Below are positions 36,527 through 44,449 of a stretch of DNA of 44,449 nucleotides, piece after piece. Origin of the DNA: Microbacteriaceae bacterium (GTDB lineage Bacteria > Actinomycetota > Actinomycetes > Actinomycetales > Microbacteriaceae). The position numbers were made by a program, and so were the translations under genes. The notes beneath the pieces were generated by a model. The model ran no database searches. It was not told where the DNA came from and saw nothing but the letters and a program-made list of their open reading frames with translations. Each line of letters begins with the position of its first letter. Positions within the stretch are counted from its first letter, which is position 1. The stretch covers positions 1-44,449 of the forward strand of contig JAKVJE010000005.1 in the NCBI GenBank assembly GCA_022487185.1, given 5' to 3'.

Positions 36527-38149
36527 GTGAAGCCCTTCGATGTGCGGCTGCTCCGCTATGCCCGCGATTCACGCTGGTTTCTCGCTCTGAGCGGGGTGCT
36601 CGGTCTGATACAGACCGCCTGCATCATCGTCTTCTCCGCTTCTATCTCCGTGCTGATCGTGGATCTCTTTCTTCACCACGATGCGCTCTGGCGAACGGGT
36701 ACCCCCATCCTCCTGGCCATAGGGGCGGTCTGCCTGCGGGGAGCATCCGCCTGGGCCTGGGACGCGGCCTCGAGAGCGGCGGCAACCCGTGTGAAGCGTT
36801 CGCTGCGGGAGCAGATCGCAGAAAGCCTGAGCCCCAGGATGCTGCGTGGGCGCTCGTCTGCCGATATGTCCGTGATCGCGGGGCGGGGACTGGATGCGCT
36901 GGACGCATACTTCTCGCGATATCTTCCGCAGCTCGTCCTCTCCGGGATTGCGACCCCCATTGTGGTTCTCGTCCTGTGGAGTCAGGACGTCCGAAGCGGC
37001 CTGATCACCATCATCACCCTGCCGCTCATCCCAGTGTTCATGATCCTGGTGGGCTACTTCACGCAGAATGTGCAGCAGGCGGAATGGGAGACGCTACGTC
37101 GACTCTCGGCGCACTTCCTCGATGTGGTCTCCGGTTTGACCACGTTGCGAATCTTCGGACGTGTGCGTCACCAGCAACGGGTGATCGCTCAGGTGGCCGA
37201 CCGCTACCGGGAGCGGACGATGCGGGTGTTGCGGGTTTCTTTCCTCTCCGGATTTGTGCTTGAGATCCTCTCGACGCTGTCTGTCGCAGTGGTGGCGGTC
37301 TCCATCGGGACCAGGCTCGTCGCCGGGCAGCTGGACTTGTTTACAGGGCTCTTCGTGCTCCTCCTCGTGCCGGAGGCCTTCACCCCGATCCGGATGGTCG
37401 GGGCTCAGTACCACGCTGCCCAAGAGGGAGTCCAGGCGTCGACCGACGTGTTCGAGATCCTCGATGCTCGCGGTGCCGAGCCGCAGCCCGCGGAGCCGCT
37501 GGAATGGGGAAGCCCCGTGTCCCTGCAAAAGGTGTGTGCCGAGTACGGGGATGTGGTGACACCGCCGTGCAGCCTTGAGCTTCGCCCCGGGGAGCTGACC
37601 GCGTTGACCGGTCCGTCGGGGACGGGCAAATCGAGTGTCTTCGCGGTGCTGCTCGGATTCGTTCCCGGTCGGGGTCTTCTGCGCTCCGGGGCCCGGACCA
37701 TCGATCTTCGGTCGGCCCACGCGAGATCGACCATTTCGTGGGCAGGACAGCGGCCGGAGCTGGGGCCAGGGACCGTTCGTCAGAATGTCGCCCTGGGGAT
37801 GGACCTGTCAGACATGGTGCTCGAGCGAGCCCTCCGCCTCGCTGCACTCCCAGATCTCCCCGCCGACCGGGTCCTGGGGGAGCTGGGCAGCGGTGTCTCT
37901 GGCGGCCAGGCTCAGCGCCTCGCGCTCGCCCGTGCCTATGCGCGAGCACTGATACGTCAGACCCCGCTTCTGCTGCTCGACGAGCCCACGAGCGCGCTGG
38001 ATAGTGAAACCGAGGCAGCGGTCATCGCCGGGTGGCGGGAGCTGGCGAACGAAGGTTTTGCCCTCTGCATCATCACCCACAGAGAAGAGGTCGCCAGCGT
38101 CTGTGACGTGCGGCATCGGCTCGTCCGGGAGGAGACCGCGCATGTCTGA
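36527..38149 (+). CDS. cydD: ABC exporter CydD (bd oxidase assembly)
   Basis: One half of the CydDC heterodimer, which exports cysteine or glutathione-type reductant needed for bd oxidase assembly. The 540-residue protein has six membrane helices in an ABC exporter fold (about 1-310) and an ATPase domain with Walker A GPSGTGKSS (about 361), signature VSGGQAQRLALARAY (about 456) and LLLDEPTSALD (about 481). The start is the GTG at 36527, with AGGTGA at 36518-36523. cydC overlaps it by eight bases, so the two are translated together. Substrate is assigned from the cyd setting. Confidence 0.93.
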   Translation: MKPFDVRLLRYARDSRWFLALSGVLGLIQTACIIVFSASISVLIVDLFLHHDALWRTGTPILLAIGAVCLRGASAWAWDAASRAAATRVKRSLREQIAESLSPRMLRGRSSADMSVIAGRGLDALDAYFSRYLPQLVLSGIATPIVVLVLWSQDVRSGLITIITLPLIPVFMILVGYFTQNVQQAEWETLRRLSAHFLDVVSGLTTLRIFGRVRHQQRVIAQVADRYRERTMRVLRVSFLSGFVLEILSTLSVAVVAVSIGTRLVAGQLDLFTGLFVLLLVPEAFTPIRMVGAQYHAAQEGVQASTDVFEILDARGAEPQPAEPLEWGSPVSLQKVCAEYGDVVTPPCSLELRPGELTALTGPSGTGKSSVFAVLLGFVPGRGLLRSGARTIDLRSAHARSTISWAGQRPELGPGTVRQNVALGMDLSDMVLERALRLAALPDLPADRVLGELGSGVSGGQAQRLALARAYARALIRQTPLLLLDEPTSALDSETEAAVIAGWRELANEGFALCIITHREEVASVCDVRHRLVREETAHV

Positions 38150-39860
38150 ATCAGACCGGGTGGAGACGGTCCCGGACGAGGTCGTCCGGAGGATTGAGCG
38201 GCTCGCGCAGCCCGAGACCGGACGTTTTCTGCTCGGCGTTCTCCTGGGCGGGGCATCCGCGGCCTGCGCAGTCGGACTGATGTGGACGAGCGCGTACCTC
38301 ATTTCGGCGTCCGCTCTGCGTCCCCCGATTCTCTTCCTCATGATGGTGGTCGTCAGCGTCCGGTTCTTCGCCCTGGGGCGGGCCGTCTTCCGCTATTTGG
38401 AACGCCTCGCGAGCCATGACGCGGCGTTCCGGATGCTGGGCGTGATCCGGACGACGATCTTCTCGGCCCTGGCCCCGAAGGCGCCTGCCGGTCTGGGCCG
38501 ACTCCGGCGGGGAGATCTTCTCAGCCGATTCATGGCGGACGTCGACCAGCTTCAGGACCTGCCGCTGCGAGTCCGGCATCCGGCGCTGGCTGCCGGCACC
38601 GTTGCGGCGGCCTCCGTGCTCGGTATCGGCATGATCTCCTGGCGTACCGCCCTGGTACTCATGGGGTTTTTGGTCCTCGGGGGCCTCTGCGGAACACTCG
38701 TGCCGTGGACGGTGCACCGGCGGGGCAGCGGAGCCCTGGCGATTCAGCGAGCCGCGGTGAATGATGATCTCCTGGACCTGGCGGCCCGGAGTGAAGTCCT
38801 TGCCGCGTTCTCCGCAACCGCCCCGGTACTGCGGGGGCTTCGAGAAGATGATCATCTCCTGCAGCGCACTGCCGACCGGCTGCAGTACTCGGCTTCTCTC
38901 ACCGGGGCCCTCGCCGTCGTGCTGGCTGGTCTGGCGGCGCTCGCCTGTGCCTGGACCGGCAGCCTGGATCTGGGGCGCGGGTTCTTCGACGGCCCGATGC
39001 TGGCAGTGCTGGTTCTCGTCCCCCTGAGCGTCTTCGACGTTATCGGGGAGGCAGCGCAGGCTCCCCAGAACCGGATGCTGGTGCGGGAGTCAGCTCGACG
39101 TATCGCCGAACTCACCGGGCCGGTCCCGGCTGGAGGCGGGCGGATCCCCGAACCGCAGTCATCCGCACCGCACGAATCGCCGTCGCCGCCTCCGGCCCAG
39201 TTCCGCGGCATGCGGCTCCAGGGCGCCGCCGTGGGATGGCCCGGGGAGGAACCGGTGTTGCGGGGACTGGATCTTGACATCCGTCCGGGCGAGCGCCTTC
39301 TCCTGACGGGCCGGAGCGGCCTGGGCAAGAGCACGCTGGCGCTCACGCTCGCCGGATTGCTGCCGGTGCGTGAAGGCGAGTACCTCCTCAACGGGGTTCC
39401 GGCGGGCTCCCTCAGCGGCCAGAGGCTGCGGAGGAGCATCGGGCTCTGCGAGCAGACGCCGCACCTTTTTGACGGCACGGTGCGTGATAACCTCCTCCTC
39501 GCTGCCCCGGGGACCTCGGATTCAGCCCTTCGGGAACGCCTCCGGAATGTGGGGTTGTGGTCGGACCTTGAGCCGCGGGGCGGTCTCGATCTCGACGTCG
39601 GAGAGAATGGGGAGCTCCTGAGCGGGGGACAGGTTCAGCGGCTCTCTCTGGCCCGGGCGCTGTTGGCCGGTTTCCCGGTGATCATCCTCGATGAGCCGAC
39701 AGCCAATGTCGATCCGGAACGGGCCCAGGCACTCGTGGAGGATCTCCTCCGGATTGCGGATGACGGGCGCCGGACGGTGATCTTGATCAGTCACGACGTT
39801 GTCCGGGACCGGGTGGATGCGGCCATAGACCTGGATGCCTACGCAACGGCTTCGCTGTGA
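38142..39860 (+). CDS. cydC: ABC exporter CydC (bd oxidase assembly)
   Basis: Partner of CydD. The 572-residue protein has a six-helix membrane domain (about 30-330) and an ATPase domain with Walker [10 protein letters not shown] (about 390), signature [16 protein letters not shown] (about 493), and [11 protein letters not shown] (about 515). It is slightly longer than CydD because of a Pro-rich linker near 340-355. The ATG at 38142 lies within the end of cydD; a longer frame from 38004 is inside cydD and is not coding. It is the last gene of the cyd cluster; leuS starts 80 bases downstream. Confidence 0.93.
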   Translation: MSESDRVETVPDEVVRRIERLAQPETGRFLLGVLLGGASAACAVGLMWTSAYLISASALRPPILFLMMVVVSVRFFALGRAVFRYLERLASHDAAFRMLGVIRTTIFSALAPKAPAGLGRLRRGDLLSRFMADVDQLQDLPLRVRHPALAAGTVAAASVLGIGMISWRTALVLMGFLVLGGLCGTLVPWTVHRRGSGALAIQRAAVNDDLLDLAARSEVLAAFSATAPVLRGLREDDHLLQRTADRLQYSASLTGALAVVLAGLAALACAWTGSLDLGRGFFDGPMLAVLVLVPLSVFDVIGEAAQAPQNRMLVRESARRIAELTGPVPAGGGRIPEPQSSAPHESPSPPPAQFRGMRLQGAAVGWPGEEPVLRGLDLDIRPGERLLLTGRSGLGKSTLALTLAGLLPVREGEYLLNGVPAGSLSGQRLRRSIGLCEQTPHLFDGTVRDNLLLAAPGTSDSALRERLRNVGLWSDLEPRGGLDLDVGENGELLSGGQVQRLSLARALLAGFPVIILDEPTANVDPERAQALVEDLLRIADDGRRTVILISHDVVRDRVDAAIDLDAYATASL

Positions 39861-39872
39861 TGCCGGGACGGG

Positions 39873-39878
39873 TATTCT
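39873..39878 (+). promoter_or_regulatory. candidate -10 of the leuS transcript
   Basis: TATTCT lies 62 bases before the leuS start. A weak TTCGCT is at 39851-39856. I see no T-box here. Confidence 0.3.
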
Positions 39879-39939
39879 GGAGGACGTCTGCCGTTGGCGT
39901 GTCGCCGCGGCTCGGGATCATGGAGCAGGTGGGAACACA

Positions 39940-42432
39940 GTGAGCAACCAGACGGGTACTGAGCCCTTCGAATACGACGCAAAGTCCATCCAGCGAAAGT
40001 GGCAGCCGGTGTGGGATGAGCTGGCGCCGTTCGATTCCGGACGCCCCGATGATCCCCGGCCCAAGAAGTACGTCCTCGACATGTTCCCGTATCCATCGGG
40101 GGACCTCCATATGGGGCATGCGGAGGCGTATGCCCTGGGCGATGTGGTGGCCCGCTATTGGGTACAGCGCGGCTACAACGTGATGCATCCGATCGGCTGG
40201 GATGCGTTCGGCTTGCCGGCTGAGAATGCGGCGATCAAACGGGGGTTGGACCCGCGGGAGTGGACGTATGCGAACATCGAGCAGCAGCGTACCTCGATGC
40301 GCAACTACGCCTGTTCCTTTGACTGGAAGCGCACGCTGCGAACCTGCGATGAGGAATATTATCGTTGGAATCAGTGGCTGTTCCTGCGCATGTTCGAAAA
40401 AGGATTGGCGTATCGCAAGGATTCCTGGGTGAACTGGTGTCCCAAGGATGAAACGGTTCTGGCCAATGAACAGGTCGTGCAGGGCCGCTGTGAACGGTGT
40501 GACACCCTCGTCACGAAGAAGAAGCTGACGCAGTGGTACTTCAAGATCACCGACTATGCGGATCGTCTGCTGGACGGACTGGAGGATCTGCGCGGGAACT
40601 GGCCCGATCGAGTGCTGTCGATGCAGCGCAACTGGATCGGGCGATCGGTCGGAGCGGACGTCGATTTTCAGATCGAGGGCCGTGAGGAACCCGTCACGGT
40701 ATACACGACGCGCCCCGACACGCTGTATGGGGCGACCTTCATGGTCTTGGCCCCCGATACCGAGCTGGCCCAGGAACTGGCAGAGGACGCGGGTGCTGAG
40801 ACGCTGCAGGCGTTCACAGAGTATCTGGAACAGGTGAAGGCCCAGACTGAGATCGCCCGAGAGTCCACAGACCATGAGAAGACGGGCGTCTTCCTGAACC
40901 AGTACGCGATTAACCCGGTCAACGGGGAGCGGCTGCCGATTTACGCGGCCGACTATGTGCTGAGCGACCACGGCCATGGCGCGATTATGGCGGTGCCGGC
41001 CCACGACCAGCGCGATCTGGACTTTGCCCGGAAGTTCCACCTGCCGATACGGGTTGTGGTCGACAGTGACGAGCCAGATCCTGCCGAGTCCGGTGTGGCG
41101 GTGCCCGGGGACGGGGTGTTGATCAACTCCGGTCCGCTCGACGGACTGCACAAGGAGGAGGCATTCCAGAAGGCAATCGAGGTGCTGGAGCAGCGGGGGA
41201 CGGGCCGTGCCGCCAAGAACTACCGCCTGCGGGACTGGCTTATCTCTCGGCAGCGATATTGGGGCACGCCGATCCCCATCATCCACTGTGAGCACTGTGG
41301 CCTGGTTCCTGTCCCTGACGACCAGTTGCCGGTCCGGCTCCCGGCATCCGCCGGCCTGGATCTGCAACCGAAGGGAACCTCTCCGCTCGGTGCGGCAGAA
41401 GACTGGGTGAACGTCCCGTGTCCGAAGTGCGGGGCGCCGGCACGCCGGGATCCTGACACCATGGATACCTTCGTGGACTCGTCCTGGTACTACCTCAGGT
41501 TTGTTTCGCCGCATGATGATGCAGCACCGTTCGATCCGGAGCTTGCCGCGCAATGGCTTCCGGTCGACCAGTATGTGGGCGGGGTCACCCATGCGATCCT
41601 GCACCTCCTGTATGCCCGGTTCATTACCAAGGTGCTGCACGATCTCGGCAAGATCGATTTCGAGGAACCGTTCACTCGACTCCTGAACCAAGGGATGGTG
41701 CTCATGGATGGCTCCGCGATGAGTAAATCTCGCGGAAATCTGGTGCGCCTCAGCGACGAACTGGAGGCGGTCGGGGTGGATGCGGTGCGCCTCACCATGG
41801 CATTCGCCGGCCCGCCCGAGGACGATATCGATTGGGCAGACGTCTCCCCGACGGGGTCTGCGAAGTTCTTGGCCCGTGCATGGCGACTTGCCCAGGAGGT
41901 GTTCTCTCCAGCCGGGGTCGATCCTGCCCTGGGGAACCGGGCACTGCGGGTTCAGACACATCGGTTCTTGCACGATATCCCGGAGATCATTGAGGGATTC
42001 CGCTTCAATGTTGCGGTTGCCCGGCTGATGGAGCTGGTGAACACCACTCGGAAGGCGCTGGATGACCCCTCGATCGGTGCGACGGATCCTGCGGTTCGGG
42101 AGGCGGTTGAGGCGATCACCATCGTGTTGAGCCTCTTCGCTCCGTACACGGCCGAGGACATGTGGCAGGTGCTCGGATATGAGCCGTCGGTGTCGTTGGC
42201 CGGCCTCCCCGACTGCGACCCAACACTGCTGATGGAGCACACCGTCACGGCGGTGGTGCAGGTCAACGGGAAGGTGCGTGGCAGGCTGGAGGTGCCTCGC
42301 AATATTGCGGAGGACGAGCTCAGGGAGGGTGCCGCAAAGCTCCCAGGAGTCGTCCAGGCCATCGGAGACCGGCAGATCGTGAAGTGCATCGTGCGTGCCC
42401 CGAAGATTGTGAATTTTGTGATTGCTCGCTGA
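39940..42432 (+). CDS. leuS: leucyl-tRNA synthetase
   Basis: Cytoplasmic class I synthetase for tRNA-Leu. The 830-residue protein has [13 protein letters not shown] with HMGH at about 57-60 (HIGH motif), a CP1 editing domain with [18 protein letters not shown] near 258-275, and [10 protein letters not shown] at about 592-601. The KMSKS position reads AMSKS, which changes the first lysine of the motif; I recall this form from other actinobacterial LeuRS sequences, so it is unlikely to be a defect. A CP core pair of CxxC-type (HCEHC, PCPKC) zinc sites lies near 448 and 495. The start is the GTG at 39940 with AGGTGGG six bases upstream. A long antisense frame (39787-42591) is a shadow. Confidence 0.97.
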   Translation: MSNQTGTEPFEYDAKSIQRKWQPVWDELAPFDSGRPDDPRPKKYVLDMFPYPSGDLHMGHAEAYALGDVVARYWVQRGYNVMHPIGWDAFGLPAENAAIKRGLDPREWTYANIEQQRTSMRNYACSFDWKRTLRTCDEEYYRWNQWLFLRMFEKGLAYRKDSWVNWCPKDETVLANEQVVQGRCERCDTLVTKKKLTQWYFKITDYADRLLDGLEDLRGNWPDRVLSMQRNWIGRSVGADVDFQIEGREEPVTVYTTRPDTLYGATFMVLAPDTELAQELAEDAGAETLQAFTEYLEQVKAQTEIARESTDHEKTGVFLNQYAINPVNGERLPIYAADYVLSDHGHGAIMAVPAHDQRDLDFARKFHLPIRVVVDSDEPDPAESGVAVPGDGVLINSGPLDGLHKEEAFQKAIEVLEQRGTGRAAKNYRLRDWLISRQRYWGTPIPIIHCEHCGLVPVPDDQLPVRLPASAGLDLQPKGTSPLGAAEDWVNVPCPKCGAPARRDPDTMDTFVDSSWYYLRFVSPHDDAAPFDPELAAQWLPVDQYVGGVTHAILHLLYARFITKVLHDLGKIDFEEPFTRLLNQGMVLMDGSAMSKSRGNLVRLSDELEAVGVDAVRLTMAFAGPPEDDIDWADVSPTGSAKFLARAWRLAQEVFSPAGVDPALGNRALRVQTHRFLHDIPEIIEGFRFNVAVARLMELVNTTRKALDDPSIGATDPAVREAVEAITIVLSLFAPYTAEDMWQVLGYEPSVSLAGLPDCDPTLLMEHTVTAVVQVNGKVRGRLEVPRNIAEDELREGAAKLPGVVQAIGDRQIVKCIVRAPKIVNFVIAR

Positions 42433-42485
42433 GCTGGGATCGGTTTTCCACACGGAATTCCTGATCTCTAGGCCGAGGGGCGCCG

Positions 42486-43145
42486 ATGCCGGAGACGGCG
42501 GACGCTCTTCGGTCTGATCATCCTGGAGGGGTGACCGCCCCAGAACCCCTCGATGCACCGCACTCACCCTGGCGTGGCCGTGTGACGGCAACGGTGCTCC
42601 TTGCCCTGGCCGGAATCGCCTTGGCCGTGCTGTTGCTGTCCTGTGGGGCAGGGACCTCCACCGGTCGAATGGCGCTGCCCGCTTCGTCTGCCTCTCCGGT
42701 CTCCTCGGCGTCGCCGGGGATGGATGAGGTGGTCGTCTACGTCAGCGGGAGGGTCAGAGATCCGGGGGTCTATCGGCTTTCCCGGGATGCTCGGATCGGC
42801 GACGCGGTGGAGCGGGCCGGAGGGCCGCTCGAGGATGCCGATGTTGCACAAATCAATTTGGCCCGCCGCGTGATCGACGGCGAGCAGATTCATCTTCCAG
42901 CGGTGGGAGCCGCCGGGAGTGCTTCGGAGCCGATGGAAGAGAGATCAGATCCGGGGCTCATCAATCTCAACCGGGCAACTGCGGAACAACTTCAGCAACT
43001 GCCGCGCATTGGGGAGGCCACCGCGGAGAAGATCATCGCGGACCGGGAGGCGAATGGTCCTTTCTCCTCGGTGGACGATCTCACACGGGTCTCGGGCATT
43101 GGTGAAAAAACCGTCGAGGGTCTCCGAACACAGGCCACGGTGTGA
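42486..43145 (+). CDS. comEA: competence protein ComEA (DNA-binding)
   Basis: Membrane-anchored DNA receptor of the uptake machinery. The 219-residue protein has a short cytoplasmic start, a membrane segment (about 37-53, VLLALAGIALAVLLLSC), a Ser-rich linker, an SLBB domain (VVVYVSGRVRDPGVYRL, about 80-96), and a C-terminal helix-hairpin-helix pair (INLNRATAEQLQQLPRIG, VSGIGEKTVEGL) that binds DNA. All parts of a classical actinobacterial ComEA are present. It starts at ATG 42486 with GAGGGG upstream. Its stop overlaps the comEC start (GTGA). Confidence 0.95.
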   Translation: MPETADALRSDHPGGVTAPEPLDAPHSPWRGRVTATVLLALAGIALAVLLLSCGAGTSTGRMALPASSASPVSSASPGMDEVVVYVSGRVRDPGVYRLSRDARIGDAVERAGGPLEDADVAQINLARRVIDGEQIHLPAVGAAGSASEPMEERSDPGLINLNRATAEQLQQLPRIGEATAEKIIADREANGPFSSVDDLTRVSGIGEKTVEGLRTQATV

Positions 43146-44449
43146 GTCTCTTCCGTGCGGATGTCGTCGAGACGGTGGCCGTCGGCGGCCGGAGTCCCTA
43201 CCGGCTCACCTGGGCCGAGGCCAGAGTTCTGCTCCTGGCGACGGCGCTGTGGGGTGTGGCACTGGCAGTGACCGAGCGCCCGCCGACGACGTCTGTGACT
43301 CCTCTGTGGGGTGCCGGTCTGCTGCGGGACTTCTCGAACCTTCTCAGTCCCTTTGGAGACGGTGGCGACCTGCTTCCGGGACTTGTGTTCGGAGATGAGA
43401 CGGGGCTTTCGAAGGATGTCTCTGAGGCGATGTTGACTTCGGCTTTGAGCCATCTCACGGCGGTCTCGGGAGCGAACTGTGCCATCTGGGCTGCTGCGGT
43501 GTCCGTCCTCCTGCGGGTCCGCTGGGTTCGATGGCGATGGCGGATCGTGCTCCAGCTCGGGGCGGTCTGGGGCTTCGCAACCCTCGTGGGTCTGCCCCCG
43601 ACGGTGCTCCGCGCCGCAGCGCTCCTCAGCGTGGTCGGAGGAGTGCGGCTCCTCGGCCGCGGGACACATCCGCTCGTCGGTCTTGCCTGGGGATGCCTGG
43701 GCCTCCTTGTACCGTATCCCGCGATCGCCCGATCGTTTTCATTTCAGCTCTCGGTCGCTGCCACAGCGGGGATCATCCTCCTGGCCGGCCCAATCGACGC
43801 CTGGTCGCGACGGTGGCTTCCGTCTCCCCTCGCCGGAGTGCTCTCCGTGACCGTCGCCGCGCAGATGGGGTGTCTTCCGCTTCTGCTCAGCCTGGGGCAG
43901 CCGCCGACGCTCGGGGGTGTCCTGTCGAATGCGCTGGCCGCTGTGGCGGTGCCGGTTGCCTCGGTCTCGGGCATCGCGGCGCTTCTTCTTCTCTGGTGTC
44001 CTCCTCTGGCGGCACTTGCGGCGGTACCTGGGGTCCTCGCCGCCGGATGGATTGTGCTGGTGGCCCGTTTTTTCTCTGTCCGCCCGCTGGGGAGGATTCC
44101 CTGGCCAGAGGGGAGCGCGGGGCTGATCTGTGCCGTTGCGGCGCTCGCGGCTGTCGGAGTGCTCACCCAGCTGGGGCGTCGGAGCAGAATGCTGCTTGGT
44201 GGATGTGTCGCGGTGGTGCTCCTGGTGGTGACGGTCGGGACTGCGGCGAGACAGCTTCGCGCGGATCTCTCCTTCCCCAGGGACCCGTTCCTGGTGTTTT
44301 GCGATGTCGGGCAGGGGGATGGATGGGTGGCGCGGGCGGGGTCGCAGGTGGTTCTGATCGACACAGGTCCTGAGCCGAAGGCGATCGATTCCTGTTTGCG
44401 GATACTGGGTATCCGAGAGATTACCGTGCTGGTCTTGACGCATTTCGAC
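43142..44449 (+). CDS. comEC: competence protein ComEC, N-terminal part (runs off window)
   Basis: Membrane channel for single-stranded DNA uptake. The frame starts at GTG 43142, overlaps the comEA stop, and is open for 436 codons to the right edge. It has about one helix (ARVLLLATALWGVALAV), then directly the competence domain (LPGLVFGDETGLS and the diagnostic SHLTAVSGANCAIWAAA, about 99-115) with about seven more helices, and the start of a metallo-beta-lactamase-like domain (CDVGQGDG near 388 and LTHFD at the edge). Only about 45 residues separate the first helix from the competence domain, so the usual N-terminal OB-fold (DUF4131) is not present. Frame, start and identity are secure; the C-terminus is outside the window. 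Confidence 0.92.
   Translation, partial: MSLFRADVVETVAVGGRSPYRLTWAEARVLLLATALWGVALAVTERPPTTSVTPLWGAGLLRDFSNLLSPFGDGGDLLPGLVFGDETGLSKDVSEAMLTSALSHLTAVSGANCAIWAAAVSVLLRVRWVRWRWRIVLQLGAVWGFATLVGLPPTVLRAAALLSVVGGVRLLGRGTHPLVGLAWGCLGLLVPYPAIARSFSFQLSVAATAGIILLAGPIDAWSRRWLPSPLAGVLSVTVAAQMGCLPLLLSLGQPPTLGGVLSNALAAVAVPVASVSGIAALLLLWCPPLAALAAVPGVLAAGWIVLVARFFSVRPLGRIPWPEGSAGLICAVAALAAVGVLTQLGRRSRMLLGGCVAVVLLVVTVGTAARQLRADLSFPRDPFLVFCDVGQGDGWVARAGSQVVLIDTGPEPKAIDSCLRILGIREITVLVLTHFD

Noticed and set aside
39861-39939. Possible leucine T-box upstream of leuS
   Set aside because: The 79-base gap has no T-box motif (TGGNACCGCG) and no stem I.
41701-41745. AMSKS instead of KMSKS in LeuRS as a sign of an inactive enzyme
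   Set aside because: The rest of the motif is intact and I recall AMSKS in other actinobacterial LeuRS, so it is more likely a lineage form.
39787-42591. 934-codon open frame on the minus strand
   Set aside because: It lies opposite leuS, with no family resemblance; long antisense frames are usual in high-GC coding sequence.

Overview
The window reads as a chromosomal segment of a high-GC Gram-positive bacterium (Actinomycetota). The evidence is the GC-rich codon use, the actinobacterial order rne-rplU-rpmA-obgE-proB-proA-nadD-rsfS, an ileS T-box leader with a very short stem I, several likely leaderless genes, and leuS-comEA-comEC. Physiology points to a fermentative, microaerobic, probably host-associated member (D-lactate dehydrogenase, Pta-AckA, cytochrome bd, an OFA-type anion transporter, thiamine salvage). 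The family cannot be fixed from this sequence; an Actinomycetales relative is my best guess. Nearly all genes are on the + strand. I see no phage, insertion sequence, CRISPR array or plasmid gene, so this is core-genome sequence with a few less familiar genes.

Layout. 1-687 (-): 5' part of a secreted coiled-coil protein that runs off the left edge. 785-5585: T-box riboswitch, ileS, folC. 5794-14198: RNase E/G, L21, L27, terminator, ObgE, short ProB, ProA, NadD, an uncharacterised tail-anchored protein, RsfS. 14248-14320: tRNA-Ala(GGC). 14591-15595: D-lactate dehydrogenase, closed by a strong terminator. 15771-17042: secreted NlpC/P60 hydrolase whose coiled coil resembles the protein at the left edge. 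17097-20012: TPP riboswitch and ykoEDC thiamine-precursor ECF transporter. 20144-21463: OFA-family MFS transporter. 21603-24427: P-loop kinase-like protein, CDP-glycerol glycerophosphotransferase family protein, unknown protein. 24480-26980: acyl-CoA ligase and a LicC-like nucleotidyltransferase. 27066-28367 (-): ThrE-type exporter. 28469-29002: YceI. 29142-31915: pta-ackA. 31995-33722: DEAD/DEAH helicase. 33856-39860: cydA, cydB, hairpin, cydD, cydC. 39940-44449: leuS, comEA and the start of comEC, which runs off the right edge.

How the genes fit together. The first half is growth machinery: tRNA charging under T-box control, folate, RNA decay, ribosome assembly and silencing, proline and NAD synthesis. 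The second half is energy and envelope: lactate and acetate end-products, a complete bd oxidase with its CydDC assembly exporter, and a loose group of genes (21603-26980) that could make or decorate a glycerol-phosphate or other phosphodiester-linked surface polymer. That group includes a 329-residue protein I cannot assign and is the most likely place for something undescribed. Other points worth checking are an RNase E/G without the CxxC zinc-link, a ComEC without room for its usual N-terminal OB-fold domain, a His-rich tail-anchored protein beside rsfS, and three promoters placed for leaderless translation.
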